A stretch of DNA of 34,741 nt from positions 1 to 34,741 of the forward strand of contig SCKP01000017.1 of NCBI GenBank assembly GCA_004124405.1, read 5' to 3'. Below the pieces are notes generated by a model. The model was not told the DNA's origin and did no database searches. It worked only from the letters and a program-made list of their open reading frames with translations. The position numbers and the translations under genes were made by a program. The DNA comes from Fidelibacterota bacterium (GTDB lineage Bacteria; Fidelibacterota; Marinisomatia; SCGC-AAA003-L08; D37C17). Of this stretch, positions 16,122-25,047 are shown piece after piece. The first letter of the stretch is position 1; each line of letters opens with the position of its first letter.

Positions 16122-16162
16122 TACAAATCGTTGTAGCTTTTATCCAAGAGGGAGACTTTAAT

Positions 16163-16387
16163 ATGAAGACAATGAGTAAGGTTATATTAGTAACATTTAT
16201 AGTTGGTGGACTTATTTTTGCCCGCACGGGGAAGAGTGATCCAAGAAGTGTGGAAAAAAATGCCCAGTCAAAAAGTAATCATTATTGGGTAAAAGATGTA
16301 TCCGATAATAGCGATATTAAACTTGATCGGAAGCGTTCCCACAAAAGGAGACGTAAAATAAGGAAACCAGTTAAAGGCTTAAGATAA
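16163..16387 (+). CDS. Small secreted strongly basic protein (74 aa), function unknown
   Basis: The ATG follows AGAGGGAGA, a strong ribosome site, and the frame is closed by its own terminator, so this is probably a real monocistronic gene. The product starts MKTMSKVILVTFIVGGLIFA, a signal peptide with a likely cleavage near residue 20. A polar middle with HYWVKDVSDN follows. The tail RKRSHKRRRKIRKP is about 60 percent Lys/Arg. The mature form would be about 54 residues and highly cationic. I recognise no family. Possible roles are binding to anionic surface polymers, nucleic acid or phospholipid outside the cytoplasm. If the signal were not cleaved, it would be a small membrane-anchored protein. 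Confidence 0.75.
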   Translation: MKTMSKVILVTFIVGGLIFARTGKSDPRSVEKNAQSKSNHYWVKDVSDNSDIKLDRKRSHKRRRKIRKPVKGLR

Positions 16388-16406
16388 AAAATTTATCTTA
16401 CCAATT

Positions 16407-16435
16407 TAAAAGGCGTCGGCTTAGACGCCTTTTTT
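16407..16435 (+). terminator. Intrinsic terminator after the small basic protein gene
   Basis: AAAAGGCGTC-GGCTTA-GACGCCTTTT is a perfect 10-bp stem with a 6-base loop and a T-tract. Just before it, TAAGATAAA-AAA-TTTATCTTA (16380-16400) forms a second AU-only hairpin that contains the stop codon of the upstream gene. Confidence 0.9.
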
Positions 16436-16451
16436 ATTATAGTTTATAATC

Positions 16452-17555
16452 ATGAAAAATCTATCAATTTTATTATCAATCTACAGCATTATTCTATTAA
16501 CCGGCTGCGCCTCAACTTGTATGGAATATCGGTCGGCTACAACGGCAGCTCGGAGTGAGAAAAATTTGAAAAGAGCTGAAGAATGGGGGCTTAAAGCATT
16601 AGAATCCCCAGAATGTGACCCGGTGAATGATGCCCGTGCACCATATTTTCTTGCTACTGAAGTTTATTTAAAACAGAAAAATTATATTAAAGTAGCAGAA
16701 ATGCTGAATATTGCTGAAAAACGAAATTCTGATCAGCTTTTAGAAAGTCCTTTTAAATTGGGAGATACCCCTGTTACAACAATCGGAGAGGGTGTATTAG
16801 CATATAGAGATCAAGAATGGGTAAAAATATTTAATAATGCAGTAGATTTAATTCAGAGGGAAAAAATTGAAGACGCCAAAAAGCAAATTGAAATAGCTAT
16901 CCTTTTACATCCTTCAAAAGGAGAAAATTATTCTACTTTGGCAGCGATTCATCTAAAAAATCAGGATATGGATGCGGCTCTTAATACTGCCAACCGTGGG
17001 TTGGAAACCGATAACACTAATTCAATGCTGTACCAAATTAAAGCTGATATTTCGATACAACGCGATGAATTAGAATCAGCAAGAGAATTATACCTTAAGT
17101 CCATCGAATATTCAGAAGATCCTGGACCTATTATGCGGAAATTACTATTTGTCTATATTGATATGGGTGATAATGAAAGGGCGATCGATTATTCCAATGA
17201 ACTCTTAGATAAATATCCCAATGATGCAAATTTATATTATAATGTAGGTGTACTATATCAACGTTTAGCAAAAGATATACAAGTACGTTCTAAAGAAAAT
17301 TTCAATAGATTAAATGAAATGGACACTCCCTCTGAAGTATTGATTAATCAAGTATATGCAGAATTCAGGGAAGTTAGGAAGTATGCGCATAATGCGAAAG
17401 ATTATTTTTATGAGGCAAGTGACCTTGAAAAAGACGAAAATTTAGATACAAAACACGCAATTTCTGAGATGAAAACAACAATGAATCAAATGGATGATAT
17501 TTTTATCCCATCTATCAGGAAAATAGCTAAAACAGCAGGAGTTGTTTTAGACTAA
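16452..17555 (+). CDS. TPR-repeat lipoprotein
   Basis: The product (367 aa) has a lipoprotein signal peptide ending in ILLTGCAST, with the lipidated Cys at about residue 19. TPR-like helix pairs cover most of the rest, for example LKRAEEWGLKALESPECDPV, AKKQIEIAILLHPSKGENYS, ALNTANRGLETDN, ARELYLKSIEYSEDPGPIMR and AIDYSNELLDKYPNDANLYY. The last 100 residues are more charged helices. It is likely a periplasmic scaffold or assembly factor attached to the outer or inner membrane. The gene starts 17 bases after the preceding terminator and has no Shine-Dalgarno, so how it is transcribed and translated is unclear. It converges with the DUF58 gene. Confidence 0.85.
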   Translation: MKNLSILLSIYSIILLTGCASTCMEYRSATTAARSEKNLKRAEEWGLKALESPECDPVNDARAPYFLATEVYLKQKNYIKVAEMLNIAEKRNSDQLLESPFKLGDTPVTTIGEGVLAYRDQEWVKIFNNAVDLIQREKIEDAKKQIEIAILLHPSKGENYSTLAAIHLKNQDMDAALNTANRGLETDNTNSMLYQIKADISIQRDELESARELYLKSIEYSEDPGPIMRKLLFVYIDMGDNERAIDYSNELLDKYPNDANLYYNVGVLYQRLAKDIQVRSKENFNRLNEMDTPSEVLINQVYAEFREVRKYAHNAKDYFYEASDLEKDENLDTKHAISEMKTTMNQMDDIFIPSIRKIAKTAGVVLD

Positions 17556-17610
17556 AAACGGGACTAAATCGCCACGCCCTCTTTTCGTCCTATCCACCCT
17601 GGTTAATAAT

Positions 17611-18501
17611 CTAACCTAACCTTTTACGTTTAATTAAATATTCTGACAAAGCCATATCTAATGGAGAATCTGTAGAAAGCCGAATATAGTCAATATTTTT
17701 CTGTCGGCACATTGATTTCATATAATCACAAAATTTCTCCATACTTTTTTGATAATCTGACTGTATATGCCAAGGGTCAGTGATAATTTCTTCCCCCGAT
17801 TCCATATCTCGAAAACGTGTCCGTTGGGTGAAATCAAGAGTGAGTTCCTGAGGATCTAAGACATGAAAAACCACCACCTCGTGACCTTTGTATCGAAAAT
17901 GTTGTAAACCAGAAAGAATTTCATCAGGGTCGTCAAATAAATCAGATATGAGAATAATGAGACCTCGTTTTTTAATAGCCTCTGCTGTTATATGTAAAAC
18001 GGGTGCAATAGCAGTTTCAGGGCCGGCCTGTATATTTTGCATTTGGGAAAGTATAATATTCAAATGGCTTCTTTTTGACCTGGCAGGGATATTAACACGG
18101 ATACGATCATCAAAAAGCGTCAGTCCAACAGCGTCCTGCTGTTTTAACATAAGGTACCCAAGAGACGCAGCCAATATTTGGGTATATTCCAGCTTGGTCA
18201 CATTGCCGGATTTATAGGTCATGGATAAACTCTGATCAATCAAAAGGTACGATTTCAGGTTTGTTTCTTCTTCAAACTGTTTAATGAAAAAGCGGTCTGT
18301 TTTCCCCCATAATTTCCAATCTATGTGTCGAATTTCATCACCGGCACCGTAGGCACGGTGTTCTGAAAATTCTACTGAAAATCCGTGATAGGGACTTTTA
18401 TGTAATCCAACAATGAATCCTTCCACTACGAATTTAGCCTTAAGGGATAAATTATTTAACCGGGATATTATTTCAGGTGTGAGGATATTACCGCTGGGCA
18501 T
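17611..18501 (-). CDS. DUF58 (MoxR-associated, vWA-like) protein
   Basis: The 296-aa product has the DUF58 core, with GFSVEFSEHRAYGAGDEIRH and IDWKLWGKTDRFFIKQFEEE. A vWA-like MIDAS motif follows as LLIDQSLSMTYKSG (DxSxS), with DAVGLTLFDD and LIILISDLFDDPDEI after it. Genes of this family sit next to moxR, as here: the MoxR stop is 13 bases upstream of this start. The pair is thought to work as an AAA+ chaperone with a metal-binding adaptor in protein complex maturation or envelope integrity; the substrate is unknown. No membrane segment is visible. There is no clear ribosome site, so coupling to moxR is likely. Confidence 0.92.
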   Translation of the reverse strand: MPSGNILTPEIISRLNNLSLKAKFVVEGFIVGLHKSPYHGFSVEFSEHRAYGAGDEIRHIDWKLWGKTDRFFIKQFEEETNLKSYLLIDQSLSMTYKSGNVTKLEYTQILAASLGYLMLKQQDAVGLTLFDDRIRVNIPARSKRSHLNIILSQMQNIQAGPETAIAPVLHITAEAIKKRGLIILISDLFDDPDEILSGLQHFRYKGHEVVVFHVLDPQELTLDFTQRTRFRDMESGEEIITDPWHIQSDYQKSMEKFCDYMKSMCRQKNIDYIRLSTDSPLDMALSEYLIKRKRLG

Positions 18502-18514
18502 TGTAATTTATTTA

Positions 18515-19498
18515 TTAGGTGGCAGATTCCAATAATTTTTCAAGAATGTCATCCCGGCTGACACCATCTGCTTCAGCATTAAAATTGGGGATAATTCTAT
18601 GTCTGAGAACGGGGTTTAACATTTGTTGAACATCAGCGATATCCGGGGTTGTTCTACCTTCTAAAAGAGCCTTAGCCTTTGCCCCCAGAATTAGGTACAT
18701 ACTGGCTCGGGGTCCTGCACCCCATTCCAACCAATCTTTAGCAGCTGTTGTAGTTTGCCCGTTATTTGAAGATCGTGTACTGTTTACAAAATCTACAGCA
18801 TATTCAATTACATTATCAGCAACGGGTACATTTCGGACCAATTCCTGATATGAAAAAAGATCAGCCGCAGACAACACGGGATACACTTTCTCCGCATCAG
18901 TACTGGTTGTTGATTTAACTATGGCTACCTCCTCATCACGAGAAGGATAGGAAATCAAAAGATTAAACATGAAACGATCTAACTGTGCTTCGGGCAAAGG
19001 ATAGGTTCCCTCCTGCTCTATTGGGTTTTGTGTGGCTAAAACAAAAAAGGGCTCTTCCAATGTATATGACGTACCGCCAGTTGTTACTTTATGCTCCTGC
19101 ATTGATTCCAACAGAGCAGCTTGTGTTTTAGGTGGAGTTCTATTAATTTCATCCGCCAACACAATATTGGCAAAAATAGGACCTTTAAAAAATTTAAACT
19201 CCCTTTTACCTGTTCCGGGCTCTTCCTCAATTATTTCTGTTCCAGTGATATCAGATGGCATCAAATCGGGTGTAAATTGAATACGGTTAAATGAGAGGTC
19301 CATGGCATCGGAAAGCGTTTTAATGAGTAGCGTTTTGGCTAATCCAGGCACCCCTTCCAAAAGGATATGTCCCCTACAAAGAAGCGAAATAAAAAGATGT
19401 TCTATAATTTTCTTTTGACCGATAATAACTTTAGAGATTTCCTGAAATAATTTCTCTTTATCGGCTTGTAATTTTTCTAATAACTGAATATTATCCAT
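18515..19498 (-). CDS. MoxR-family AAA+ ATPase
   Basis: The product (327 aa) carries Walker A in LEGVPGLAKTLLIKTLSD (GVPGLAKT) and Walker B in NIVLADEINRTPPKTQAALL, with the MoxR-typical ESMQEHKVTTGG insert. Sensor motifs are FVLATQNPIEQEGTYPLPEA and LDRFMFNLLISYPSRDEE. The C-terminal lid ends with PNFNAEADGVSRDDILEKLL. An AAAGGA ribosome site lies six bases before the ATG. It forms a two-gene operon with DUF58. MoxR proteins act as metal-insertion or assembly chaperones; here the target is not apparent from the neighbours. Confidence 0.95.
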   Translation of the reverse strand: MDNIQLLEKLQADKEKLFQEISKVIIGQKKIIEHLFISLLCRGHILLEGVPGLAKTLLIKTLSDAMDLSFNRIQFTPDLMPSDITGTEIIEEEPGTGKREFKFFKGPIFANIVLADEINRTPPKTQAALLESMQEHKVTTGGTSYTLEEPFFVLATQNPIEQEGTYPLPEAQLDRFMFNLLISYPSRDEEVAIVKSTTSTDAEKVYPVLSAADLFSYQELVRNVPVADNVIEYAVDFVNSTRSSNNGQTTTAAKDWLEWGAGPRASMYLILGAKAKALLEGRTTPDIADVQQMLNPVLRHRIIPNFNAEADGVSRDDILEKLLESAT

Positions 19499-19640
19499 AA
19501 TTTTCCTTTATATATTGGGGTTGAAATCTAATGGGGTCTTTCGAGCGCCACAATGAAAATTCACTCAATGACGCATATTAATTGTTGTTAAATTTCCAAT
19601 ATAAATATTACCTTCATAAACCGATTAGAAACGTATATAC

Positions 19641-20672
19641 TTGGAAAAAATTTGTATTAAGGGTATGAACCAGGAAGAACTCCAATCCCTGTGTATTGAA
19701 GCTGGAGAATCAAAATTCAGGGGTGGGCAATTATTTGAATGGATGTATCGCCACGGTATATCCTCCTTTGATTCCATGTCAAATGTAAACAAATCATTTA
19801 GAGAACATTTGAATGAGCATTTTATAATTCAAACTCTCGCAGTTGAAAATCAATTCCCATCTAAAGAGGATAAATCTGTTAAAATACTGTTCCGTACCCA
19901 TGATGGTCATTTCATTGAAACGGTGTCAATGGTAGATAAAAACCGGCACACAGTATGCCTTTCTTCACAGGTTGGGTGTGCATTGGATTGCCATTTTTGT
20001 GCAACAGGGAAAATGGGACTGAAACGAAACCTCAGTACTGGGGAAATTGTGGACCAGCTTATTTATGTAAGAGAATCTATTGATCAGTCTATTACCAATG
20101 TAGTTTTTATGGGGATGGGAGAACCCTTCCATAATTACGATAATGTGTTAAATGCGTCAGATATTTTTCATTCCCCCAAGGGTTTTAATTTGGCTTCAAC
20201 TCGTATCACAATCTCAACTGTAGGTTTACTTCCTCAAATAAATCAATTTATTAAGGAAAAAAGGCGGTATAAATTGGCTATTTCATTGAATGCATCAAAC
20301 GATAAAGTGCGGTCTGAAATTATGCCCATTAATAAAAAATGGTCAATAGTTGACCTTGTTAATGCGGGGAAAGAATATTCAAATCAAAAAAAACGGTTGA
20401 TTATGTTTGAATATGTATTGCTAAAAGGAATCAATGATTCAGAAGAAGATGCATTGGAGTTAGCCCGTTTATTACAAGGAATCCCCTGCAAAATAAATTT
20501 GATTCCTTATAATGAGATTGAAGGGAAATATCAAAGACCGGATGAATCTACAATTACTAAATTCTCCGAAATACTGCATAATTATAGAGATGAGTATCGA
20601 GTATTGGTAAGATGGAGTAAGGGGCAGGATATTGCAGCAGGATGTGGTCAATTAGCAGGGCAGAATGGATGA
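19641..20672 (+). CDS. rlmN: 23S rRNA (adenine2503-C2)/tRNA adenine37-C2 methyltransferase RlmN
   Basis: RlmN is a radical SAM enzyme that methylates C2 of A2503 in 23S rRNA and A37 of some tRNAs. The 343-aa product has the cluster motif CALDCHFC (Cys113, 117, 120), VVFMGMGEPFHNYDNVL, the SAM-binding LASTRITISTVGLLPQI and LAISLNASND. The second catalytic cysteine is Cys335 in AAGCGQLAG near the C-terminus. The start is TTG without an obvious ribosome site; a start at the ATG at 19665 would remove the conserved first strand. Its TGA overlaps the ATG of the next gene, so rlmN and the phosphorylase gene are coupled. Confidence 0.96.
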   Translation: MEKICIKGMNQEELQSLCIEAGESKFRGGQLFEWMYRHGISSFDSMSNVNKSFREHLNEHFIIQTLAVENQFPSKEDKSVKILFRTHDGHFIETVSMVDKNRHTVCLSSQVGCALDCHFCATGKMGLKRNLSTGEIVDQLIYVRESIDQSITNVVFMGMGEPFHNYDNVLNASDIFHSPKGFNLASTRITISTVGLLPQINQFIKEKRRYKLAISLNASNDKVRSEIMPINKKWSIVDLVNAGKEYSNQKKRLIMFEYVLLKGINDSEEDALELARLLQGIPCKINLIPYNEIEGKYQRPDESTITKFSEILHNYRDEYRVLVRWSKGQDIAAGCGQLAGQNG

Positions 20673-21436
20673 ATCTAAATTTCATCACCTCTCACATTTT
20701 AAATAAAATACCCGAGCCCCCACAAACATCTGTGATTTTAGGGTCGGGTTTGGGGAATTTTGTTGATAATTTGGAAAAACCGATTTTCATCCCCTACTCA
20801 GAAATTCCAGGCCATCCTTGCTCTACAGTATCTGGACATGAGGGTGAATGGGTTTTTGGTTACATCAACAACAAACCTATTTTATGCGCAAGTGGGCGTT
20901 TTCATTTATATGAGGGGTTTAATTTAGATAAAGTAACCCTCCCCGTATCGGTAATTCACTCTCTTGGCTGTAAATCCCTAATTATTACAAATGCCGCCGG
21001 GTGTCTAAAGCATGATTGGCAAATTGGTAACTTTATGCTCATTTCTGGTTATTTAGATTATACCTATCTAAAGGGGTCAGACCCTTTATCTGTGGTTTTG
21101 TTTGAGGAAGAACAAATCAACCAAAATATAAAAACTATGGCTACTAAACTTGGAATCTCATTGCGAGAAGGAATTTATACTGGAGTATTGGGGCCCAGTT
21201 TTGAAACACCTGCAGAAATTCAAGACATTATTTCATTAGGCGGAAACGCAGTGGGGATGTCCACATTACATGAAATTATGAAGGCAAATGAGCTGGGATT
21301 AAAGTTGGTTGGAATATCCTGTTTAACTAATTATGGTGCCGGAATGGAAGGCTCTTTATTATCTCATGAAAATGTACTTGAAACTTCAAGTCAGGTGAAG
21401 AAGGCTTTTTCGAGACTGCTCACAGAAATTGTGTAA
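20669..21436 (+). CDS. Purine nucleoside phosphorylase (PNP/MTAP family)
   Basis: The enzyme cleaves purine nucleosides with phosphate to free base and ribose-1-phosphate. Motifs: TSVILGSGLGNFVDNL (phosphate loop), VSGHEGEWVFG, CASGRFHLYEGF, ITNAAGCLKHDWQIGNFMLI, GVLGPSFETPAEIQ, VGMSTLHEIMKANELGLKLV and ISCLTNYGAGM. I set the start at the ATG at 20669, which overlaps the rlmN TGA (ATGA) and leaves 255 residues; an upstream ATG at 20642 would lie inside rlmN. The class I PNP fold is clear. The choice between guanosine/inosine and methylthioadenosine as substrate is not settled by the visible residues. Its stop is only two bases from the convergent mutS2 stop. Confidence 0.9.
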   Translation: MNLNFITSHILNKIPEPPQTSVILGSGLGNFVDNLEKPIFIPYSEIPGHPCSTVSGHEGEWVFGYINNKPILCASGRFHLYEGFNLDKVTLPVSVIHSLGCKSLIITNAAGCLKHDWQIGNFMLISGYLDYTYLKGSDPLSVVLFEEEQINQNIKTMATKLGISLREGIYTGVLGPSFETPAEIQDIISLGGNAVGMSTLHEIMKANELGLKLVGISCLTNYGAGMEGSLLSHENVLETSSQVKKAFSRLLTEIV

Positions 21437-21438
21437 AA

Positions 21439-23802
21439 TTACAACTCCACTACTGTAATTCCAGCGCCACCCTGATCTTCATTGGCAAAGTGGAAATTAG
21501 TCACGAACGATTGTTCACTTAGAAATTCATGAATTGCTTCCATTAATGCACCGGTACCTTTACCGTGAAGAATATGAATAAAACCCATTCCTGAAACAAG
21601 GGCAGAATCAAGATGTTTTTCAGTTTCACGCAATGCCTCATAAACACGCATTCCCCTTAAATCAATTTGGAGTTTTGCAACCGAAGATGTTTTACTTATG
21701 GATATATTTGTATTAGTATCCAAATCTGAATTTTCAGAGTGTTCCGCTGCCTGAAGTTCTGCTAATTTTAGGGTGAGAGTAATACCGTTAACTTCTACCC
21801 GGACTCTATTTTTTTTATCCGGTGGATGAATAATTTTACCCTTGCAATTTAGATGAGGAATAAAGACGATACACCCTTTTTGTGCATCACCTTCCAGAAG
21901 TGGATTAATGTCTTCCTCACTTATTTTATCCTGATGCTGTAAATCTTCAAGTGTCTCTTGAAAATGTTCTTTAACCTTTTTAATGGTTTTTTTGTCCGCT
22001 TGATTCGTACGGATTTCAGCAATAAGGTTCTCCACATCCCGACGGGCAGATAAGATTATTTCTTCTGCTTCCAAAATAGCGTTAGACGTTGCTTTTTTAT
22101 GGGCTTTATTAATTTCATTTTCTTTGCTGAATATTTGGGTTTCAATTTGTTTAAGTTTTTTTTCACGATTCTGCAAATCAATACGGAGGGATTCTGCTGC
22201 TAAGCGTTCTTTTTCCAGTTGTCCCAATATATTTTCAAGATTCACCGATCCATCCCCCACCAACTCCTTTGACCGATTTATGATATCATCACTCAATCCC
22301 ATTCGTTTTGAAATTTCTAATGCATAACTTGCCCCAGGTGTTCCCAATTGAAGTTCATAGGTAGGAGCAAGCGCCTCTGAATCGAAAATCATTCCCCCAT
22401 TTATTATCCCCTTTTCATCAGAGGCCCATACTTTTAAAGATCCCAGATGGGTAGTTGCAATAACCGTACAGTTTTTCTGTATTAAGGACTCCATAATCGC
22501 CCGGGATAGAGCTGCACCGGCATCTGGGTCTGTTCCTGTTCCCAATTCATCTAATAAAATGAGTGTGTTTTGATCTGCCTGTTCAACTATTGTGGCAAGA
22601 TTTTGAATATGGGCAGAAAAAGTCGAGAGATCATCCTCTATAGATTGCCGATCCCCAATATCTGCCATAAATTTTGTATATATGGGGAATTGAGCCTTGT
22701 TCGCTGGAATAAAAAGTCCGCACTGTGCCATGAGGGCATATAGACCAAGACTTTTTAGTACCACGGTTTTACCCCCCGCATTCGGTCCGGATAGAAGCAA
22801 AATCTTTTCTTCATTTAGCTCTATATTTAAGGGGATAGCCTCTTTCCCAGCCAAAGTGAAAAGGGGATTTCTAGCCTGTTCTAATTTCAGGCTTCGCCCT
22901 TCATTCATTTCTGGAGAAACGGCATTTAATTCATAAGCTAGTTTAGCCATGGTATTATGCTGATCAATATACTTCAAAATATTAAATGATTCTTGAAGCT
23001 CAATATAATATGGTTGAAAATATGCAGTAAGCTCACGAAGTATGCGCTGTTTTTCTTCAGTAATGGCAAAGTGAAGTTCTGTTAAACGGTTATTTAATTC
23101 AACAATTTCCAAGGGTTCCACATAAGCAGTTTGTCCCGTTGAGGATTGATCCTGGATTATACCTTTCACCTTCCTTTTTTGACTAATCTTAAGAGGTAAA
23201 ACAGATCGACCGTTCCGAAAGACAATTTGATCTCCACCAAGCCAACCTTCCTGTTTTGCTCGTAAAAAAACTTTCTGCATGGTATCTTTAATACTTCCTT
23301 CAGCCATAGAAATAGAACGAGTAAGTCGTTTTAATTTGGGACTGGCATCTTTCCCTATTTGGAAACTGTCATCAAATACATTTTCAATTTCTACTTGACA
23401 TTTTTTTGAATTAATTAAATTTTTTCCATGAACATGCCAAAGAGGGAAACCACTTTTTATTAAATACTGTTTTATTCTAGAGGATAAAAGTAATATTTGA
23501 TACAGTTCTCGAAAGTTTTCAGGGGTAAGCTGAAATCCGCCAATATTCAGCGAGTCAATCCATTTTGAAATATCGGGGACAGTCTCTAGGGGGAGGGGAT
23601 TTTTTCTTTGAAAAGCCGAGAGAAACTCATCACAATGTTCTTGAATATCAGAAATTTCCTGAATGTTAAGGGAGGGAGTTAGTTGGGTGAAAAAAATCTG
23701 ATTAAGAGAACAAAGACAATTATCCTTCAGCCAGTTACGAATAACATCAAATCCGGTATCTTTGTAAAATTCTGAACTGCAGATTGAATCGTTTTGATTC
23801 AT
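21439..23802 (-). CDS. mutS2: MutS2 family ATPase/endonuclease
   Basis: The 787-aa product has the MutS core and clamp (about 100-300), the ABC-type ATPase with Walker A SGPNAGGKTVVLKSLG (339-346 core), LSTFSAHIQNLATIV (ABC signature region) and Walker B TLILLDELGTGTDPDAGAAL. A long coiled coil (about 510-620) follows, then a C-terminal Smr domain (about 711-787) with IDLRGMRV and HGKGTGALMEAI. The N-terminal mismatch-recognition domain of MutS is absent, as expected for MutS2. In the family it suppresses recombination and, in some bacteria, splits collided ribosomes. It follows cvpA at 15 bases and is the last gene of yqeY-cvpA-mutS2. Confidence 0.96.
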   Translation of the reverse strand: MNQNDSICSSEFYKDTGFDVIRNWLKDNCLCSLNQIFFTQLTPSLNIQEISDIQEHCDEFLSAFQRKNPLPLETVPDISKWIDSLNIGGFQLTPENFRELYQILLLSSRIKQYLIKSGFPLWHVHGKNLINSKKCQVEIENVFDDSFQIGKDASPKLKRLTRSISMAEGSIKDTMQKVFLRAKQEGWLGGDQIVFRNGRSVLPLKISQKRKVKGIIQDQSSTGQTAYVEPLEIVELNNRLTELHFAITEEKQRILRELTAYFQPYYIELQESFNILKYIDQHNTMAKLAYELNAVSPEMNEGRSLKLEQARNPLFTLAGKEAIPLNIELNEEKILLLSGPNAGGKTVVLKSLGLYALMAQCGLFIPANKAQFPIYTKFMADIGDRQSIEDDLSTFSAHIQNLATIVEQADQNTLILLDELGTGTDPDAGAALSRAIMESLIQKNCTVIATTHLGSLKVWASDEKGIINGGMIFDSEALAPTYELQLGTPGASYALEISKRMGLSDDIINRSKELVGDGSVNLENILGQLEKERLAAESLRIDLQNREKKLKQIETQIFSKENEINKAHKKATSNAILEAEEIILSARRDVENLIAEIRTNQADKKTIKKVKEHFQETLEDLQHQDKISEEDINPLLEGDAQKGCIVFIPHLNCKGKIIHPPDKKNRVRVEVNGITLTLKLAELQAAEHSENSDLDTNTNISISKTSSVAKLQIDLRGMRVYEALRETEKHLDSALVSGMGFIHILHGKGTGALMEAIHEFLSEQSFVTNFHFANEDQGGAGITVVEL

Positions 23803-23817
23803 AAAAAGAAGTTTTAC

Positions 23818-24390
23818 CTAAGGTTGATTTAATATTTTATGCACATTTTTTTCCAGAGAAATTTCTTTAATTTTTTTTTGAAATTCATTCAGTCTATCAT
23901 TCATTGGCATGGTTAAAATCACCAGTTCTTTTACATGGTCACAAATTTGGTACATGATAGATTCCCTCTCTAATTTTTGGCGAATAGTATCCTCTTGATC
24001 CAGTTTAATTGGGAGAGCTTGAATAATAAAAATGAGAAGGCTGACAATTAAAAATCCTTTAAGCAGTCCTAAAAGCAGCCCCAATAGGCGGTTTAACCAG
24101 CCCAGTAATACCAATTCAATAAATTTCTGTAATATTTTTGCGATGATTGTGATAACTATTACCGAAATAACAAATACTCCCAGGTAGGCAGCAGTAACCT
24201 GCAGGGTTTCACCATCGATATAGGGTTGAAGATGGGGTATGAGCAAGTTGTGAAATTTAGATGCAAGAATGAAGCCGCCAACGAGACTGATGAGTCTCCC
24301 CATTTCTTCAATAAATCCATGACGAAAACCATTAAAAGTGAAAAATACCAGTATCAGACTAATTACAATATCAGGGGGTGTAATAGTCAT
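23818..24390 (-). CDS. CvpA family membrane protein
   Basis: The product (190 aa) has four predicted membrane helices: IVISLILVFFTFNGFRHGFI, LISLVGGFILASKFHNLLI, VTAAYLGVFVISVIVITIIA and LLGLLLGLLKGFLIVSLLIF. GWLNRLLGLLLGLLKG is the CvpA signature. A charged cytoplasmic tail of about 50 residues follows. CvpA proteins are linked to colicin V export, envelope stress tolerance and biofilm traits in other bacteria. The ATG overlaps the yqeY stop by four bases, and mutS2 follows; cvpA beside mutS2 is a widespread arrangement. Confidence 0.92.
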   Translation of the reverse strand: MTITPPDIVISLILVFFTFNGFRHGFIEEMGRLISLVGGFILASKFHNLLIPHLQPYIDGETLQVTAAYLGVFVISVIVITIIAKILQKFIELVLLGWLNRLLGLLLGLLKGFLIVSLLIFIIQALPIKLDQEDTIRQKLERESIMYQICDHVKELVILTMPMNDRLNEFQKKIKEISLEKNVHKILNQP

Positions 24391-24827
24391 GAACTTAGCT
24401 CCTCTTGGACAATTTTCTGAACTATTTTTCCATCTGCAGATCCAGCTAATTCTTTCATTGTCGCTCCCATAACTTTACCCATATCCTGCATAGACCCAGC
24501 TCCGGTATTTTTAACTATATTTTTAACTGTCCCTCTTATCTGTTCTTCGGATAATTGGTCCGGTAAATATTTTTCAAGAAGTGACAATTCAAATGCTTCT
24601 TTTTCAGCGAGGTCATCCCTGCCGCCTTTTTGATATTGGTCAATGGACTCCTTTAATTGTTTGGCAGCTGTTTTAAGTATTTTTAATGATTCCTCATCGG
24701 TTAATGATTCTCCTTTATCAATTTGAGCAGCTTTAATTTTACCGATAATATTTCTCAGGCCTATCATTTTCGCCCTTTCTCCTGATTTCATGGCAATTTT
24801 TAATTCTTCCTGTAATTGGTTTAACAT
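24387..24827 (-). CDS. GatB/YqeY domain protein
   Basis: The 146-aa product is a free-standing YqeY domain: LNQLQEELKIAMKSGERAKM and LRNIIGKIKAAQIDKGESLT, with DLAEKEAFELSLLEKYLPDQ and the C-terminal MQDMGKVMGATMKELAGSAD. The same fold forms the tail of the GatB subunit of tRNA amidotransferase, so a role in tRNA handling has been proposed for it, without proof. AGGGAA lies five bases before the ATG. It leads the yqeY-cvpA-mutS2 operon. Confidence 0.93.
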   Translation of the reverse strand: MLNQLQEELKIAMKSGERAKMIGLRNIIGKIKAAQIDKGESLTDEESLKILKTAAKQLKESIDQYQKGGRDDLAEKEAFELSLLEKYLPDQLSEEQIRGTVKNIVKNTGAGSMQDMGKVMGATMKELAGSADGKIVQKIVQEELSS

Positions 24828-25002
24828 GCATATTCCCTAGATGAATTTAGAGGAAATTTACAGGTGATGAGTAAATTAGCACAATGGAATTAGCGCACCC
24901 TTATCTTGTATTTCCAATCAAAAGTTGTCTAAATTAATGGTCTAATGAAACACTGCATTTTTCAATTAATACGAGTAATAAACAGGGGAATTAATCAAAA
25001 TT

Positions 25003-25029
25003 AAATGCACCTAAACGGGTGCATTTTTT
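25003..25029 (+). terminator. Terminator-like hairpin in front of the zinc-ribbon gene (possible attenuator)
   Basis: AAATGCACC-TAAACG-GGTGCATTT forms a 9-bp stem followed by a T-run ending at 25029, only 18 bases before the ATG at 25048. No plus-strand gene ends nearby (the last was at 21436), so it would terminate a leader transcript or a small RNA from 24828-25002. GCGCACCC at about 24892-24899 could pair with GGGTGC in competition with the stem. Confidence 0.6.
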
Positions 25030-25047
25030 GATTTACAGAAAAAATAT

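Noticed and set aside
16445-16450. TATAAT directly before the ATG of the TPR lipoprotein, as its -10 box
   Set aside because: Transcription would start inside the coding region, downstream of the ATG, so the match is probably chance in AT-rich DNA.
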